DNA from: Styela clava
Taxonomy: Eukaryota; Chordata; Ascidiacea; Stolidobranchia; Styelidae
Length of the DNA: 64,000 nucleotides
Assembly (NCBI RefSeq): GCF_964204865.1
Contig: NC_135259.1
Location: 6,892,974-6,956,973 of the forward strand
Reading direction: 5' to 3'
Shown in pieces: positions 48,990 to 61,981 of the stretch (position 1 is the stretch's first letter; each line of letters opens with the position of its first letter). The position numbers and the translations under genes are program-made. The notes below the pieces were generated by a model that worked only from the letters and a program-made list of their open reading frames with translations, was not told the origin of the DNA and did no database searches.

Positions 48990-51164
48990 ACTGATTACAT
49001 GTGTGTGCGAATTGCTTTAATCAACCTGAATTTGCTGCAAAAATTGCTGATAAGTTGTTTCACAATATTCTGCGAACAAGTCACTGGTAGATTCTAGTTA
49101 GAAATCCATTCACCTATTCTAAGAAGTATACTAGCGCCAAATTAGATGATAAGGAAGAGACGCTAGGCCAGGGGTGAGAAACATTTTTCGGTTTGCGTGT
49201 CAAAATCGGTTAAATTCATTAACAAAATTCTCCCGTGTGCAAAGCGAAATTTGTGAAAACATACTACTGTACCGACATTTTAGAAGTATATATATGGGAA
49301 GAGCCTTGAAGAAATGATGAAAATTCTTCCGAACAGTGAAAACTTAAGTCAGACAAGATTTGATTACTATTTGTTTGCTCTATCGACTACTCCTGCTGCT
49401 GCATTGCTGTTAAGAGGGCTTTTATAATTGTGTATATTTTATAATCTTCTAAATATATATCTACTACTAGTTTTCAGTCAGGCTACTGCTATTACGAGAT
49501 CTAATGAAGTTAATAACAGAGAACACGAGCAAGTTCATAAAATTATTATACTCTGGTTTTGCGCATTCTACAACTGATCTATTCTTTTTTTCTTAACGGT
49601 TTTATTGTTTATGTTATTGAAACAGATAATGCATAAAGATTAAAAAAAAGTCTTTCTCATTCACACCAAATCTTTAGGTACAGTATTTTTTGAATATTCT
49701 GACATCGCCAATTAAACGACGTTTTTATCTGATGGTCCTGACGTTGTAGAATTTGTAAGGGTAAAAAAGAAACGTACATGAGGAGAAAGAAACATGAGGT
49801 AGGCCAATAACACAGAAGTAATTAAAATTTAATACATTATCAATTTATATATATATATGCCAATAAGTTAGCAAGCAACCCTAATTATATGCGCTCTCAA
49901 ATTTTGTAAATCAGGCAGAAATGAAGAAAAAGGGTACCACAGACGAACTATATTACGTAAGAATTTAGCCAAATAAATATGACGTTGGTCTGAAGAAAAA
50001 TCGATGAAGGTCGAAAACTCACATATAATTGTTACGTCATGACATATTTTTTTGTAGCTTTGTGTCATAAAAGGACAAAAATAGTTTAATTAATTAACGT
50101 ATTGTCAAAAACGAAAATGAAGAAACGAACGCCGAGTTTCATCCGTCAATACCGGGATTTGAAACGTGCCAGGGGTTACCCGCGACTGCCCTAGGCTAGG
50201 TCATTTGTGAGGATCCTCCTTATCAATGACGTCAAAAGAATGGGCGAATCTCATATAACCTCATATTAAGCTTTTGCGGTTATGACAAATGTATCTGGCG
50301 TATTAATAACCTTTCAAGTTGCGTGAATCAGGATATTTTAGTTACAGGCCAGATACGTATGATATAATCACACGCATAGATTGGATAGTAAGTTGAATTT
50401 AATAAAATAACACTTGTAAGAAACTCAAGGCACCAGAAAACCCGACGTCCTAATATCCCATACCACAACCAGGTTTTGTCCGTGGGATATATTTTTCTGT
50501 TTCATCCCATGGAAATTCATGCTTGTCCCATCCCATGAGAATTAAGTTTCCCATGGACCGGCATGACGAAAAACTTCTTCGATGAAAAAAAGATCTGAAA
50601 ATAGCAAAAAATATATATATTAATTCTTTGTTTGGTTGTTGCTCAGATAAAATTGCATAGGCATAGGTTACAGTTCAGTTGAAAAGTTTCGAGAATTTGA
50701 TATAAAGGATTTCAAGGATTAAACGTTATATTCCAACAACATCGGATACGTTATTAAAAACATGTTAAATCTGAAATAACGATTCTAATTTCAAAAGAAA
50801 GAAAGTTTATTATATTTACCACCATCGCCTTTTTTTATTCAATTATCCCAGTGGCACGCAACCTCAACTCTTGCGTTAGGTATAATTCAGATTTGACGAT
50901 CTTTGAGATACATGATCTCGAATAACTTTATTATGGTTACCTGATTCTAAGATTTTGAAATACAGGCCTTATCGAGTACTTGCTTGACTGGAAATCAACT
51001 TGGTTAGCAATGGTAAATTGTTTGCGATTTTCAATCGTGTACACTGTACATGATCAAAACTATTAGACTTTCCCGGAAAAAAATACATTTTTAATAACGT
51101 ATAGGTAACGCGCAACATTTTCCGATAACAAGAAGTGGAAAGGGTGATGAACTCATCGTGTAAA
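48990..51164. other. intergenic
   Basis: A solo hAT-like end (caggggtgagaaacattttt) starts at 49169. No gene is supported. Confidence 0.4.
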
Positions 51165-51170
51165 TATAAA
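51165..51170 (+). promoter_or_regulatory. TATA-like element
   Basis: tataaa lies 58 bases upstream of the ATG at 51228, a plausible distance for a short 5' UTR. Based on position and sequence only. Confidence 0.3.
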
Positions 51171-51227
51171 TGGGAAACATGCAATTTCGATTTACATTTT
51201 GATTTGGTGAAACAGACTGCACTAACC

Positions 51228-51932
51228 ATGACTAATAAATCAAAATTTGTCTTGTTGGCTTTTCTATTAACAATGTGTATGGCAATGACCAACGCCAGAC
51301 CCAAGTCAAGCAAATCGGGAGGCTTGGTGGAAGCTGTTGCCGACCCTCTGTTGGATACATTAGCTCAAGGTAAAATGTTCAATAACAATATATTTATTAT
51401 GTTTTAGTTTATACCGTCATGAATGTGACCGAACGTATCAACCAACGATTTACAAAATCTTTGTTCGATTCCCTATGTTGCGAAAATACATATATATATA
51501 TGAATAATGAGAAAATTCTTTTTTACTAATCTACGCAGGTGACAACAATTAGGGTTGCCTTACCTTCAGAGATTTATATTTCTTTTACGACGAAAATTGT
51601 ATAGTTGATGACATTTGGATCTAGTGGAGCATCAGATTTCATGAAGCTAGGGCATGCAAATCGACAATTTGTCTACGTAAAATGCAAGACTTGACTAGAA
51701 AGTGACGAAATATATATTCTAATAAATTTGTAATATGCTCAAATCATCGAGTCAACGTTTCATATATATTAATATCTCATTAGTGACAATTCTAACCATC
51801 TATATTTTTGTATCAATCATTTACGATTTATGCAATGTGTGCTTTATAACAGATGTGAAAGAAACAGTTCAAGGAAGCATAAAAGGAGCAAAAAAGGCCA
51901 TTCAAAGCGTCGGAAAAAACTTATTCCACTGA
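51228..51932 (+). CDS. small secreted peptide with cationic helix-prone C-terminus
   Basis: Two exons, 51228-51369 and 51853-51932, spliced caa g|gtaaaa to ttataacag|atgtg, give 73 residues. Signal peptide: KFVLLAFLLTMCMAMTNA. The mature part starts RPKSSKSGGLVEAVADPLLD, and the second exon encodes VKETVQGSIKGAKKAIQSVG followed by KNLFH. That tail has no cysteine or proline, is rich in Lys, and spaces hydrophobic residues every three to four positions, as in an amphipathic helix. This architecture (signal, short spacer, cationic helix) is common in host-defence peptides, but that role is inference; no sequence match is claimed. AATAAA at 52002-52007 after a (TA)n run. Exon 1 ends in phase 1. 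The alternative ATG 31 codons upstream would bury the signal peptide and is unlikely. Confidence 0.75.
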
Positions 51933-52009
51933 TAACAAATGGTATCGACTGTTACGATGATTGTTATCAAATTAACATAATATATATATATATATATATA
52001 CAATAAATT

Positions 52010-53068
52010 ATAATTAATCAAATACTATATATTGAAAATATTCTATAATGAATATCTTGCAAATATTGATATAGGATTTAGCTCTAATCAATGACTAAAA
52101 AGATCCGGTCAGCAAGTAGATGCCAGTTGGCTTGTGTTTAAGTTCAGATTAATATAAAAATCTTGCTTGCTATTTTGCAGCAATATTAGCGTTCCGTGTA
52201 TTCGAACTTTTGTGAATCCAATTGTCAATCTATACCTCCACTAGATTGTCGCTCGTGATTGACGATTCAGGTCAAGTAAGCCTACTATATTTTATCATAT
52301 TACACACTTTCGTGAACAAGCAATACAATATTATATTGAGTTGGAATAGTGCAAATGAAGAAAAAAGTATTGACAATTGACTAAAGTAAACTCATGTTCA
52401 ATGATTCAAAGCAAAATTGAGAGAAAGAATAAGAAATGATCTCACGAAAAAACTCCCAATTTTTGCCAAAAATCACTGATCTAACAATACTGCAAATGTC
52501 AATGATCACTCTAGCTCTTAGCAGGCGAACTCGGGGATATCACGGCGGATTTATGTCAACGCTGTTGATCGAGTATTCAGGCATAGAATCAAGTTTTAAA
52601 ATGTATCAAGGTACTCCTGTCACTGCTGGTTAGAGTACAATTATGATTAATGTCTTAGAAATAATATGAACATATATAATTACTTTCAAGTTCTTAACCA
52701 CGAATGGAAGATTATTACCCAGGCGTTTGCTTAGAATTGTAAATTATAATTTATGGTAGTCATACTTTTTAACTCGATGACAAACGTATCACATAGCCAA
52801 AACCATCCCACACAACAGAATGAATATAATTTATATATTTTTTTATTTGATGCCGCTTGCACATTTTTCAAACGAGACCCTTTTAAGCAAAAATACACAT
52901 TTGATATCACTGTTATTGATGTGTTTAACATATACGCCACATTTCACAAAAAACTATTACAATATTAAAATAATGAATGTATGTATTTAGAGATATGTTA
53001 AAGCGCTCACCACCAGGCGAACACACAGTCTGACATCAAGGGGTCGCGCATTTTTAATCTCTCTACAC
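52010..53068. other. intergenic, no supported gene
   Basis: Short frames at 52436-52633 and 52753-52968 lack motifs or splice support. The stretch ends at the border of a nested transposon block. Confidence 0.4.
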
Positions 53069-53417
53069 CAGAGGTAGGCAATTACTTTTCTTAGTGGGCC
53101 AGTTATGGATAATAGACTTGGTTATTGGGCCGAAGTCTCAAAACTCAATATGAAACTAAATATATATCGTCACACTGATAACCGAATTGCGTAAGTCATT
53201 TTTAGCAGTTTTGAGAAAAACGTAAAAAACTTCCTAATGATATTGTTATGCCATTGAAAGTCAATAATTTGCCATGGTTCAATTTTTTGATCGTAGCCGG
53301 ATTTAAGTTAATTTGTATGACGCAGTTAAGTGACGTCATAATGGCGCACTGTGACTTACGCAGAAATGTGTCTATGACTTGGGGACATACGCAATTTTGC
53401 AACTATACTATATGCAC

Positions 53418-54693
53418 TAGAGATGTACCGATACCACTTTTGTCGCCGATACCGATACCGATCCGATACCAGCCAAAAACGCCGATACCGATACCGATAC
53501 GCCGATACTACAAAAAGGCCGATATTACCGATATTCCGATACCGATACTATGTAATTATTACTTAATTAGGTATGCTGTGTAGGGCAGACGGGTTAAAAC
53601 AATGGTCTTTAAGCGTTGTTCATAGTACACATTATTTCAGATCGAAAAAAAATATATATATATCACATAATATGAAATTAAGGTTTGGTATCCATATGCT
53701 GTAACTGATTAAGATACATTGTACAGCAACGCTAGTAGTCTCGGTGTTCAATTAGAAAACTCATAAGCCGGGATGTCCAATTTGAATTTAATGTTAATAT
53801 CGCGAGCTTCGAATATCGTTATTCGTGTTTAAGAGAATATCGAATATCACCCACACATTCTAGCGCCGCCGTCCTACGTTCAAATTAAAAGCATTTTACA
53901 AATATTTAATTTAGTGGCTAATCGTAATCGTCGACCCAATAAGTCAAAGCCAACATGAAAGAATATCAATCAGCACCGACAAAAAGAAGGCCCACCGATA
54001 ACCGTTGAGGATGTTTTTTTACTTCACTATTTTATAATATTTTACAATTGCTATCATATATTTTGAGACAGTCTAGGGCTAGGCGGTCCAGTCAATATAT
54101 CTATAAAGAAATCGTGTAGTTAAGCAGAATTAAAATTAATACCTGTGTAGTGGGATAATTCTGTCGGAATTTAGTTTATCGATGTCGACGGACTAAATGA
54201 CACTCGTACTTGACGACAAACAGTCAGAATTTATACCCGTGCCAAAAGTCCATGTGCCGTTAATAAGGAAGGACCCCAATTCCACTGTATGATTTAAAAC
54301 TGGGCGCCTAGTTGCTTTTTGTTATGTGCTGTGTTGATATATTTCTTCATAAAAACTATGTAATATTAAAATTGTCAATATAAAAATTTGACAGCGAAAA
54401 TAGCCAAATTAGTTGAGCTAGTTTAGCTGATAAATAGCTAAAAACACGTGAATCCTATTCTCTCGCAGGGGTGGGGACATGTATGGCTCATAGCTCACGA
54501 TCTCTCCAGACAAAAATAAATCAAAAAGTAGTATTCCAACTTATCTTTTAAAACATTCTGGACCATATCAAAAAGGTAAATATATCGGTAATATCGGCCT
54601 TAATCTAACCGAAACCGATACATGGCCGATACCGAAAAAATGGCCGATATTGCCGATACCGATACCCGATACCGATACATCGGTACATCTCTA
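53418..54693. mobile_element. 1,276-bp hAT-like element nested in the above
   Basis: Inverted ends tagagatgtaccgatacc and the complement of tagagatgtaccgatgtatc. Both ends carry arrays of the gataccgatacc motif. Perfect 8-bp duplications atatgcac lie at 53410-53417 and 54694-54701. No transposase frame was seen. Confidence 0.94.
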
Positions 54694-55330
54694 ATATGCA
54701 CCAGTCCTGAAAACTAAACATTTCAAAAACGAATGTAATTCTTAGTATCTACAATGTCTAATCCCCAAAATAGCTAATCAGTTTCAATTACATTATTTTT
54801 TATGTTTAAAATATATATTTCATTAATATAACACGTTCTGCACACCCACCGAAATAAGACTAAGATTAAATATAAAGAATAAAACAGCAATGCACCCAAT
54901 ATAAAAGCCAACCAAAGTGAATTGAACTCGGACAGTGAATATCACAAGTGCACGTCTTCCTATACTGTAGTATAAATTCAAATTAATACGCGCTAAGCTA
55001 GAATCTGAGATGCAAAAACTCGAAAATCCTTAGCCGATGTTATTTTGCCTTTGTGACGTCACAATAGTCCTGTGGTACCAATGATAATTCATTATGACGA
55101 AACAATTGCACAAATGTGCATGTCATACTAAATCTCCATTTTTATGGGTTTCGGAATTCTTAAAATAAAATCTGAGTTAACAGACAGGTGCGCAGCATTA
55201 CATAAATACCTATTTTATAAAAAACTCAAAATCGCCAAAAATGACTTACGCAATTCGGTTATTAGCGTGACGATATATAAAAAAAAAAGTTTAATAACAA
55301 ATAACTAGCGTCGATAACAATCGCCCCGAC

Positions 55331-56020
55331 TAGGGCTGGGAATTTTAGGGAAAACACTTTGACCGTTAACCGGGTAAAATTAACCGGTTAACCGCCGCGT
55401 GACGTTTGACGTAATAATTATAACTTCAGCTTGTTACGTCACAATGGTTATTAAGCAATTTCACATGTTCATATCCCGGTATCGCTCAAAATTATTCACG
55501 AATCGAGATAGTTTTATGATTCCTATGCCGCAAAAAATAGGCAGCGTGGTTCGGGCATGTGGAAATATTTTAGAAAACCCGATTCCGTTGTTAAACGTCA
55601 TTTATGTGACAAATTTTGAGTGTTCGATGTGCAAATTCTACTTCGAGATATATATCATAAAGAAAAACGGCATCAACTGCACACTTATTGTATGACATTG
55701 AATATCCGATTCTACAATGAAATCGTGAACAATATATTTTGAAATCGACCGAAAACTGATTCTGAATTCATCATTGTAAATTTTCATTATTAGCAACCTT
55801 GGTGCTTACATTATTTTTTACATTTATTGATTCCTTACCCACACAGTAATATTTTTTTGAATTAAACGCCGCAAAAGATAAATTTGCGATGACGTAACCA
55901 TATTTGACGAAATTGTACGGTATAAAGATGATTTGTACCTGAGATGTCAGACGGTTAAAATAAATCATAACCGTCAACCATATGAAATCGGTTAACCGGT
56001 TAACCATTCCCAGCCGACTA
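55331..56020. mobile_element. ~690-bp hAT-like element, second nested copy
   Basis: Left tagggctgggaattttaggg with ttaaccggttaaccg; right cggttaaccggttaaccatt then cccagccgacta. The inverted ends match except for two extra bases on the right. Target-site duplication is unclear, so borders may be off by a few bases. End motifs resemble those of 16,724-18,826. Confidence 0.75.
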
Positions 56021-56694
56021 CACGTTTCACTGATGCAAAGCAATGCAGGAAATGCATAAAGTAACACTAGAATATTGGCAAGTGACGTGAGTACAGACAG
56101 AATGATTGGATTTGAGTACTGAAATTGCTGTACCGGAAAGAACATGTGTAGCAGCTTCCACGCCGCACGAAAAAAGTCCTTGAAGGTAGCTCTCTAACAA
56201 TGCGCTGACATATCAGCCGCTTCTTGGTAGAGACGCCATAGTTTTAAATGACATAAATAATTTAGATGGGTGAGCTTGAGATGTATGTAGCTCGTTTTGC
56301 ACGTTATATTAACGTGAAGATAATATGTGGCGAATTAGGTTCCTTATATTTGCCGACGCCACGATTCGTTATTTTTATCGATATTTTCAACGTAAATTTG
56401 TATTCATAAAAATTAGTCGTAATTTCAGCAAGCAAAAGTGGACCGGATCCAGCCCGCGGGCCATAATTTGCCCACTCCTGCTCTACACAGATATATTTCA
56501 CGACACCGAATTGATTTTTTATTACGTAGGAATAAGTCTTTAACAGCAATTACTTTGTTTCCATCGTGCCACATGATATCTTAAAAACAAAGGATGTGTT
56601 ATATTGGATCTGTTCATTGTTGTCAACAGGCTATTCGAAGCGTATTCATCAAAACATTCAGTACCCACGGACTGGTATTTTGTGTCCGTGCGTA

Positions 56695-58060
56695 ATGGCA
56701 GCTGAAAAATTGAAAGACGACGAATTGGTTGTTTTTCGAGAAGCGTTTGGAAAGTTTGATCCTGAGGAAAGTAATCATGTAGCCACTGAAAATATAGGAA
56801 ACGTTTTAAGGGCAGCAGGGCAAGCTCCGACCGAAGCCCAATTAGAGGAATATAAAAAGGTACATGCCATATATATATTGATCGTTGTATCGTTGAAATC
56901 ATCCCTAATTAAGTTGAGCTGCGATAAAAAGCAAAATAGACACAAAGCGGTTGTGCCAACATTTTTTTTTAATATCATATACCTTGGGAGAAGCCATAAA
57001 AAGCTTTTCTTCTTTTCTCGTAGCATATTTAATAGTTCTGCAATAAAGTGGTACGGTTGCTGGATTTACTTTCAAATAGCAATTTTACTTTGATGATAAA
57101 TTAATGCAATTGGTCTTGCATCTTTTCAAATGGAATTCAACCAGATTATTATACTCATAAAAATATGGACTCATATTCCAAATTTGACTATACGTGCTAG
57201 ATTTAGACTAGGATCTGAATCAAAATTTTGAATTGGGCCATACTGACTAATGTTATCAGCAGGTGTCAAATATTTCAACAGCAGTACCAAAATTATATTG
57301 TCGGTATATTTCTATACTAAAGACGGGTCAGAGCCAAACTTAATTTTGAATGGAATCGGGAGCTGGTGCTACCTTGGAATTTTCTTGTCAAAACGGCGAT
57401 TGAGATGAAGTTAAACATATGTTTGTAGATATGTTTCATTGTTTCACATTAAAAACCGATTGAAATTATCTCTGATTTCATTTCTTGCTGGAATAACAGC
57501 CACTGAGAGGAAAGGGCTTCTATTTTAAAAATATACGGAACCCTCTTGGTATCGCCATTGTCTACCCATATTTTATTACACTCTGGATAAAATAATGAGC
57601 TTTCGGTTTCAGGTCAAACATTTAATCAATACTGCAAATTGTTAACTGTTAATATTTCAGGAGTTGGACTCAAAGGACAGCGGAGAAGTTGAGTTTCAAG
57701 CTCTTGCGGACCTATTTGCTAAAATAATGAAATCGAGTCTTGATATGGATGATGAGTTGAACGCCGCGTTCAGGTAAATAGAGTTAAACACTTGAATATA
57801 ACAACAATTTTTTAGCGTATACCTATACCTATGAAAAAAAAAAACCAATTGTTCCCTTTCTCCGTCACCAACACAGGGTTCTGGATAAAGATTTAGACGG
57901 AGTAATCAGTGCATCGGAAATACGTGAATATCTCACAACACTCGGTGATACATTATCTCATGAAGAAATCGATGAATTTATCAAAGATGGAGATACAAGC
58001 GGAGAGGGAAAAATTAATTATACGGAATATTGTTTTGCTCTTTTAAATGACAATTTATGA
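56695..58060 (+). CDS. calmodulin-like EF-hand protein
   Basis: Exons 56695-56859, 57661-57773 and 57877-58060 give 153 residues, the length of a four-EF-hand calmodulin-like protein. Start MAAEKLKDDELVVFREAFGK is chosen because it aligns with the calmodulin N-terminus; an upstream in-frame ATG at 56566 adds an unlike leader. EF1 (FDPEESNHVATENI) and EF2 (DSKDSGEVEFQA) lack the position-12 glutamate and are unlikely to bind calcium normally. EF3 (DKDLDGVISASE) is canonical with acid/Ser ligands at 1, 3, 5, 9 and 12. EF4 (DTSGEGKINYTE) is near-canonical. Expected to be a cytoplasmic calcium-dependent regulatory or light-chain-like subunit. The degenerate N-lobe argues against ordinary calmodulin. 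Target unknown. Confidence 0.92.
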
Positions 58061-60500
58061 AACTTTTGGTCTTTTGATGTTGTATATATCATCTCGCAGT
58101 ACTCTACAAGCTATATCATATAAAAAGTCAAGCTAACGAAAGTAAAGTAAACGATATATTATATATGAAAAAGCAATCATCAAAAAATTAATTATGCAGA
58201 AATTTAAAGTGATTAGGAAAATGCTGGGGAATATAGATCAACCAATCTCAAAGGCATTAGTTAATTAGCCTGACAGGTTCAGGAGGGCAAAAATTCGAAC
58301 TTAAGTAGGTGCTTTTAACTAATTCAAAATATATGGTTAGGAAACAAACATACCACACATATATGACTTGATTATCGTTATATGACTTATTTAACGTATT
58401 ATGATTGACTTGTAAAACCTCATACATTCATACATTTCAAATTGCTGAAGTCTCCAAAATACCATCGCATTCAATAAAGACGAATTATGGTAAGTTATAT
58501 CATATCTGCGCCTTCCTACGTCGACAAAAAGATGATGCAGTTGTTACGTTGGTATTTGCAGAGTTCTGTAGCTTGTTTAGGTATATATCAGCTCACCGAT
58601 ACCGTTTTGTAGCTCAGAAGCTAGTGTCAGGAGTTGCATCAGTAGTCCTACCTCCCCTATCAGTAACACGATACTGTAGTATGGTATACCGACTTTTCGT
58701 CTCGAGGACATTTACGATCATAAGAAGGTTTGAGTTATTGGACACATTAGTGGACCTATGAATCGTTTCAATATTATGTTGTTGTTGTTCTTGTTCTTTG
58801 ACACGTTATGAAAAAGTCGCGTTTCTCTTTGATTACTGGACCAAATTTACAGTAGCTAAAGATTTTTGTCCCAGAATGCTATCACTTGTATTTTTTATTG
58901 TTGAGCACGGAGTGGACCTATGGATTGTTTTACTTTTTTTTGGATGTCTAGTGGAAAACCTAAAAACTCACTTTCATGCTGGCACTCTTCTTCTTGTTCT
59001 CGTACTGATCACGTGCTCATCGAACGCCGGTGGTGTGTAACGAAATTCCTGCTTCTCCCTGATTAACGTGTCCATATATTTGGGCATTGCTCTCTTGTGA
59101 TTTTGATTTACATTCGCCTTGGCCCTTCGGGAGTTGTTTAAAAATATTCTCACCCCGCGGACTTTTCTTATCACAAGACGGTTTGAGTTACGGTATGATT
59201 TTGTTTTACATTCGACTTGAGAGTTGTTAAAAAATAATATATACATCTATGTGGATTTATAGGACATTTGGGCATGGTTAGGGGGTTAAAGGATTAGGCA
59301 TGTATCGGAGCCCTGGGCTGTCGGTATATGTCTGAACTGTGGATAATGAATATCCCTAAATAAATATTTGTTTATTTATGTATTATTATTTTGAAACGAC
59401 ATCCAGGGCGATCGAAAATTATATTTTATGATATCGTCATATGCCAGCTGCAACCTAGTGCAGAAGGAGCGAAAAATCAGAAAACCCCGTAGTACCGTAT
59501 TTGTTTGCATTCAAGTCGCCAGTAGTGCTGTAGGCCGCGAGAAGAGGCCGTTCATCTTTCAGTTTCGTAGCGCACTTAAGGGAACAACTTGGAATAATTT
59601 CAATATGTTCCTTAGAAATTTAGAAACAAATAATACCTTGTTTTCATTTCCAAAACTTGCACGTTTTACGAAAAAGACGCTTTTAATACAAGAAATATGT
59701 GCTGCCATCTGTCCTTTACTCTCTGCTATTCCGGCAACATTGGCCGCGGATATTTATGAAGACGATAGTTGACATAGACGATCTTGATTTCATTTCCCGT
59801 TGTGGCTGTTTTTTTTCGTATTAAAGTGATAAAAACCCTGCAAAGTCATTGCGTGAATCCCGAATGCTACTATGAATTCAAATTATGATTAAATAAGTCG
59901 GCAATAATAGCAATTCAAATAGTCAAATAATAATTCCACTTAGTCTGACTGACTCAAACTGTAATCGTAAATGTTTTTTTTTTCAAAATTAGTATTAAAT
60001 AAAATGGAATAATCATACCCTATTTGTGGTAATATCTATATGTGAATATCAAAGCCATCAAATCTCGGGATTTTTAGGAAATAATTGTGGAATCGGGATT
60101 GAAAAAAAAACAGTCCAAACTTCGGAATCGGAATTTCTCGGGGTCACTACCTCATTTTAGATATGTTTACCCAAAAATATATACTACTACAATACAGTTA
60201 TTGCGGCGCATTTGGCAACTCGTCACGATGTGTTCCGTGGTTGAAGAAGTTTGGGAAAAAAAAAACACAGATTCAGATGTATAAATTGAATTCATTCCGG
60301 CTTACGATGAGTTGTCGTCGAAAATTTTCAGAAGTATAGCGTTGAATCGCAACATGTTGTCAGACGTGGTATCGCAGAAGAGGTCCTTCGATGTCGAGAG
60401 CAAGACAAGATCTGTTTTTATAGAGTCTTTTAACAATTCTGTCGAACATACTTCAGCAGAAATAGTAGCTAATCGATTACAAGGCGCGGGCTTATGAAAT
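58061..60500. other. intergenic with family-R repeat
   Basis: Contains a second copy of dispersed repeat R (58,640-59,100; shares ctctttgattactggacca and catatatttgggcattgctc with 16 kb). Open frames at 58405-58761 and 59428-59772 have no recognisable motif. Confidence 0.5.
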
Positions 60501-60507
60501 ACGCAAA

Positions 60508-61603
60508 GTGGATGCCTGGATAAGAGCAAATAAATTGACTGTAAATTATTCTAAATCGACCTATATGCTTTCTCACCAAAAAAATATAAGTAAAGCTTTC
60601 CATGTATCTTTTGGTGATAAAATGTTAATTGAAGTGTCATGCATGAAATATCTTGGGATAATTATTGACAACAAATTTAAATGGCATGCTCATACAGAAT
60701 ATCTATATAGCAAGTTATCAAGAGTGACGGGGATTATGTTCAAACTTAGACACTATTTGACATTGCATGCTTTGAAAATCATTTACTATTCATTATTTCA
60801 TTCTTGTAATCTGTATGGTATCGTAACTTGGGGTTGTTGTAACAAAACCAGTCTTAACAAATTACAGCTAATCCAAAATAAAGCAATTCGAGCCATCTGC
60901 GGGGTGCCACGCTGGGCAAATTTGAGTAGTTACTACAAAATCCTTGGTATTCTTAAAATAAAAGATCTATATTTTTATGAAATGGGAAGGCTCATGTATC
61001 AAGCGGTAAATAGCACTGCCCCTCGCGTAATACAACAATATTTTGTTACAACAAAAAATGCACATACATATGGTACTCGTTCATCTCGAAAGGGAGGATT
61101 ATTTGTACCACGATTTTCATCCTCGCGGGCCCAAACTCCATAAAGTATCAGGGTGTGAGAATTTGGAACGATATTAACGAAAACCTAAAGGATATTTCCA
61201 ATTTTAATGTTTTTTCCAAGAAGTATTTCCAGTCTTTTCTGAATAAGTACTGATTCATAACTTTTCTAGTTGTACGTTTTTAATTTGTGTGATATAAAAC
61301 TAAACGCTTTTTCTTGTCGCTTCTATTTTGAATTCGTCTCAATATGTGTCACATTACTCTTGTTGCTCAATTGTTAGTTACAACAAGTAAAAATTTTTTA
61401 TAATTGGTATACTATAAAATGTAATCTGTCAACCTTTTTTATGCCAGGAGAGTTGTTTCGATTTAGTGACCGTATGGTCCTTCCAACCTCCTATCAATTC
61501 CGTTGTTAGTCGATTAATTCTTTTTTTACTTATCGAATGTTGTTTGTGTTTGATTTATTGGCTAATGACTGGATGATGAATAAACTTCTATCTATCTATC
61601 TTA
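60508..61603 (+). mobile_element. 3' end of a CR1/L2/jockey-like LINE
   Basis: Encodes the end of a reverse transcriptase: DAWIRANKLTVNYSKSTYM, MKYLGIIIDNKFKWHAHTEY, LYGIVTWGCCNKTSLNKLQL, IQNKAIRAICGVPR and YGTRSSRKGG. A one-base shift at about 61,130 moves the frame to NSIKYQGVRIWNDINENLKD and FLNKY before a TGA near 61,251. The 3' region ends aataaacttc followed by (tatc)n, the short tandem tail many CR1/L2-type elements use for priming. The catalytic FADD box would lie upstream and is missing, so this copy is 5'-truncated and inactive. Confidence 0.9.
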
Positions 61604-61770
61604 TGCCGGTATTTCCGGTTTTACTGTCTTGTACGCTCGGAAGCACTCCCAACACCGCCAGTTGTCTAACCCAGTTTTTCCCGAAGAATTCATATTTTTC
61701 AGCATGGTGAAAAAATAAATTACTGATTACGGTACTGCCATATATTTGAGTATAGCTTTCTTGTTTCTGC
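61604..61770. repeat. dispersed repeat family R, copy 3 (short)
   Basis: Shares catatatttgagtatagctt with copies at 16.2 and 59.1 kb. Lies just after the LINE tail. Confidence 0.5.
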
Positions 61771-61981
61771 ATATACCGGTATCTGTATATTGTTTATTTT
61801 TTTAATACAGATCTACGTTATTAGTACATAAATCTATATTTGGAAGAGTGGACTGTTATGAATTTGCCAGGCTGATTGCTTTCCAAGTCTTTTGAGTACC
61901 CGTTACCGGTGCCGGTACCTGGTATCTCTTTCTGTCTTCGCATGAGTGTGGGGCTTTCATGCTCTGGAATAAAATAACAAG

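Larger units (their letters stand above)
53069..56480. mobile_element. hAT-like element hosting two nested elements
   Basis: Left end cagaggtaggcaattac; the right end is the complement of caggagtgggcaaattatgg. Perfect 8-bp target-site duplications ctctacac lie at 53061-53068 and 56481-56488. Removing the two inner elements leaves roughly 1.4 kb, so the host is itself non-autonomous. Frames such as 55399-55695 lie inside and are not genes. Confidence 0.9.

Noticed and set aside
55399-55695. 98-codon frame inside the nested transposon block
   Set aside because: It lies between inverted ends of a non-autonomous element and shows no transposase motif.
59428-59772. 114-codon plus-strand frame
   Set aside because: No recognisable domain, and surrounding sequence is repeat-rich; kept only as a chance frame.
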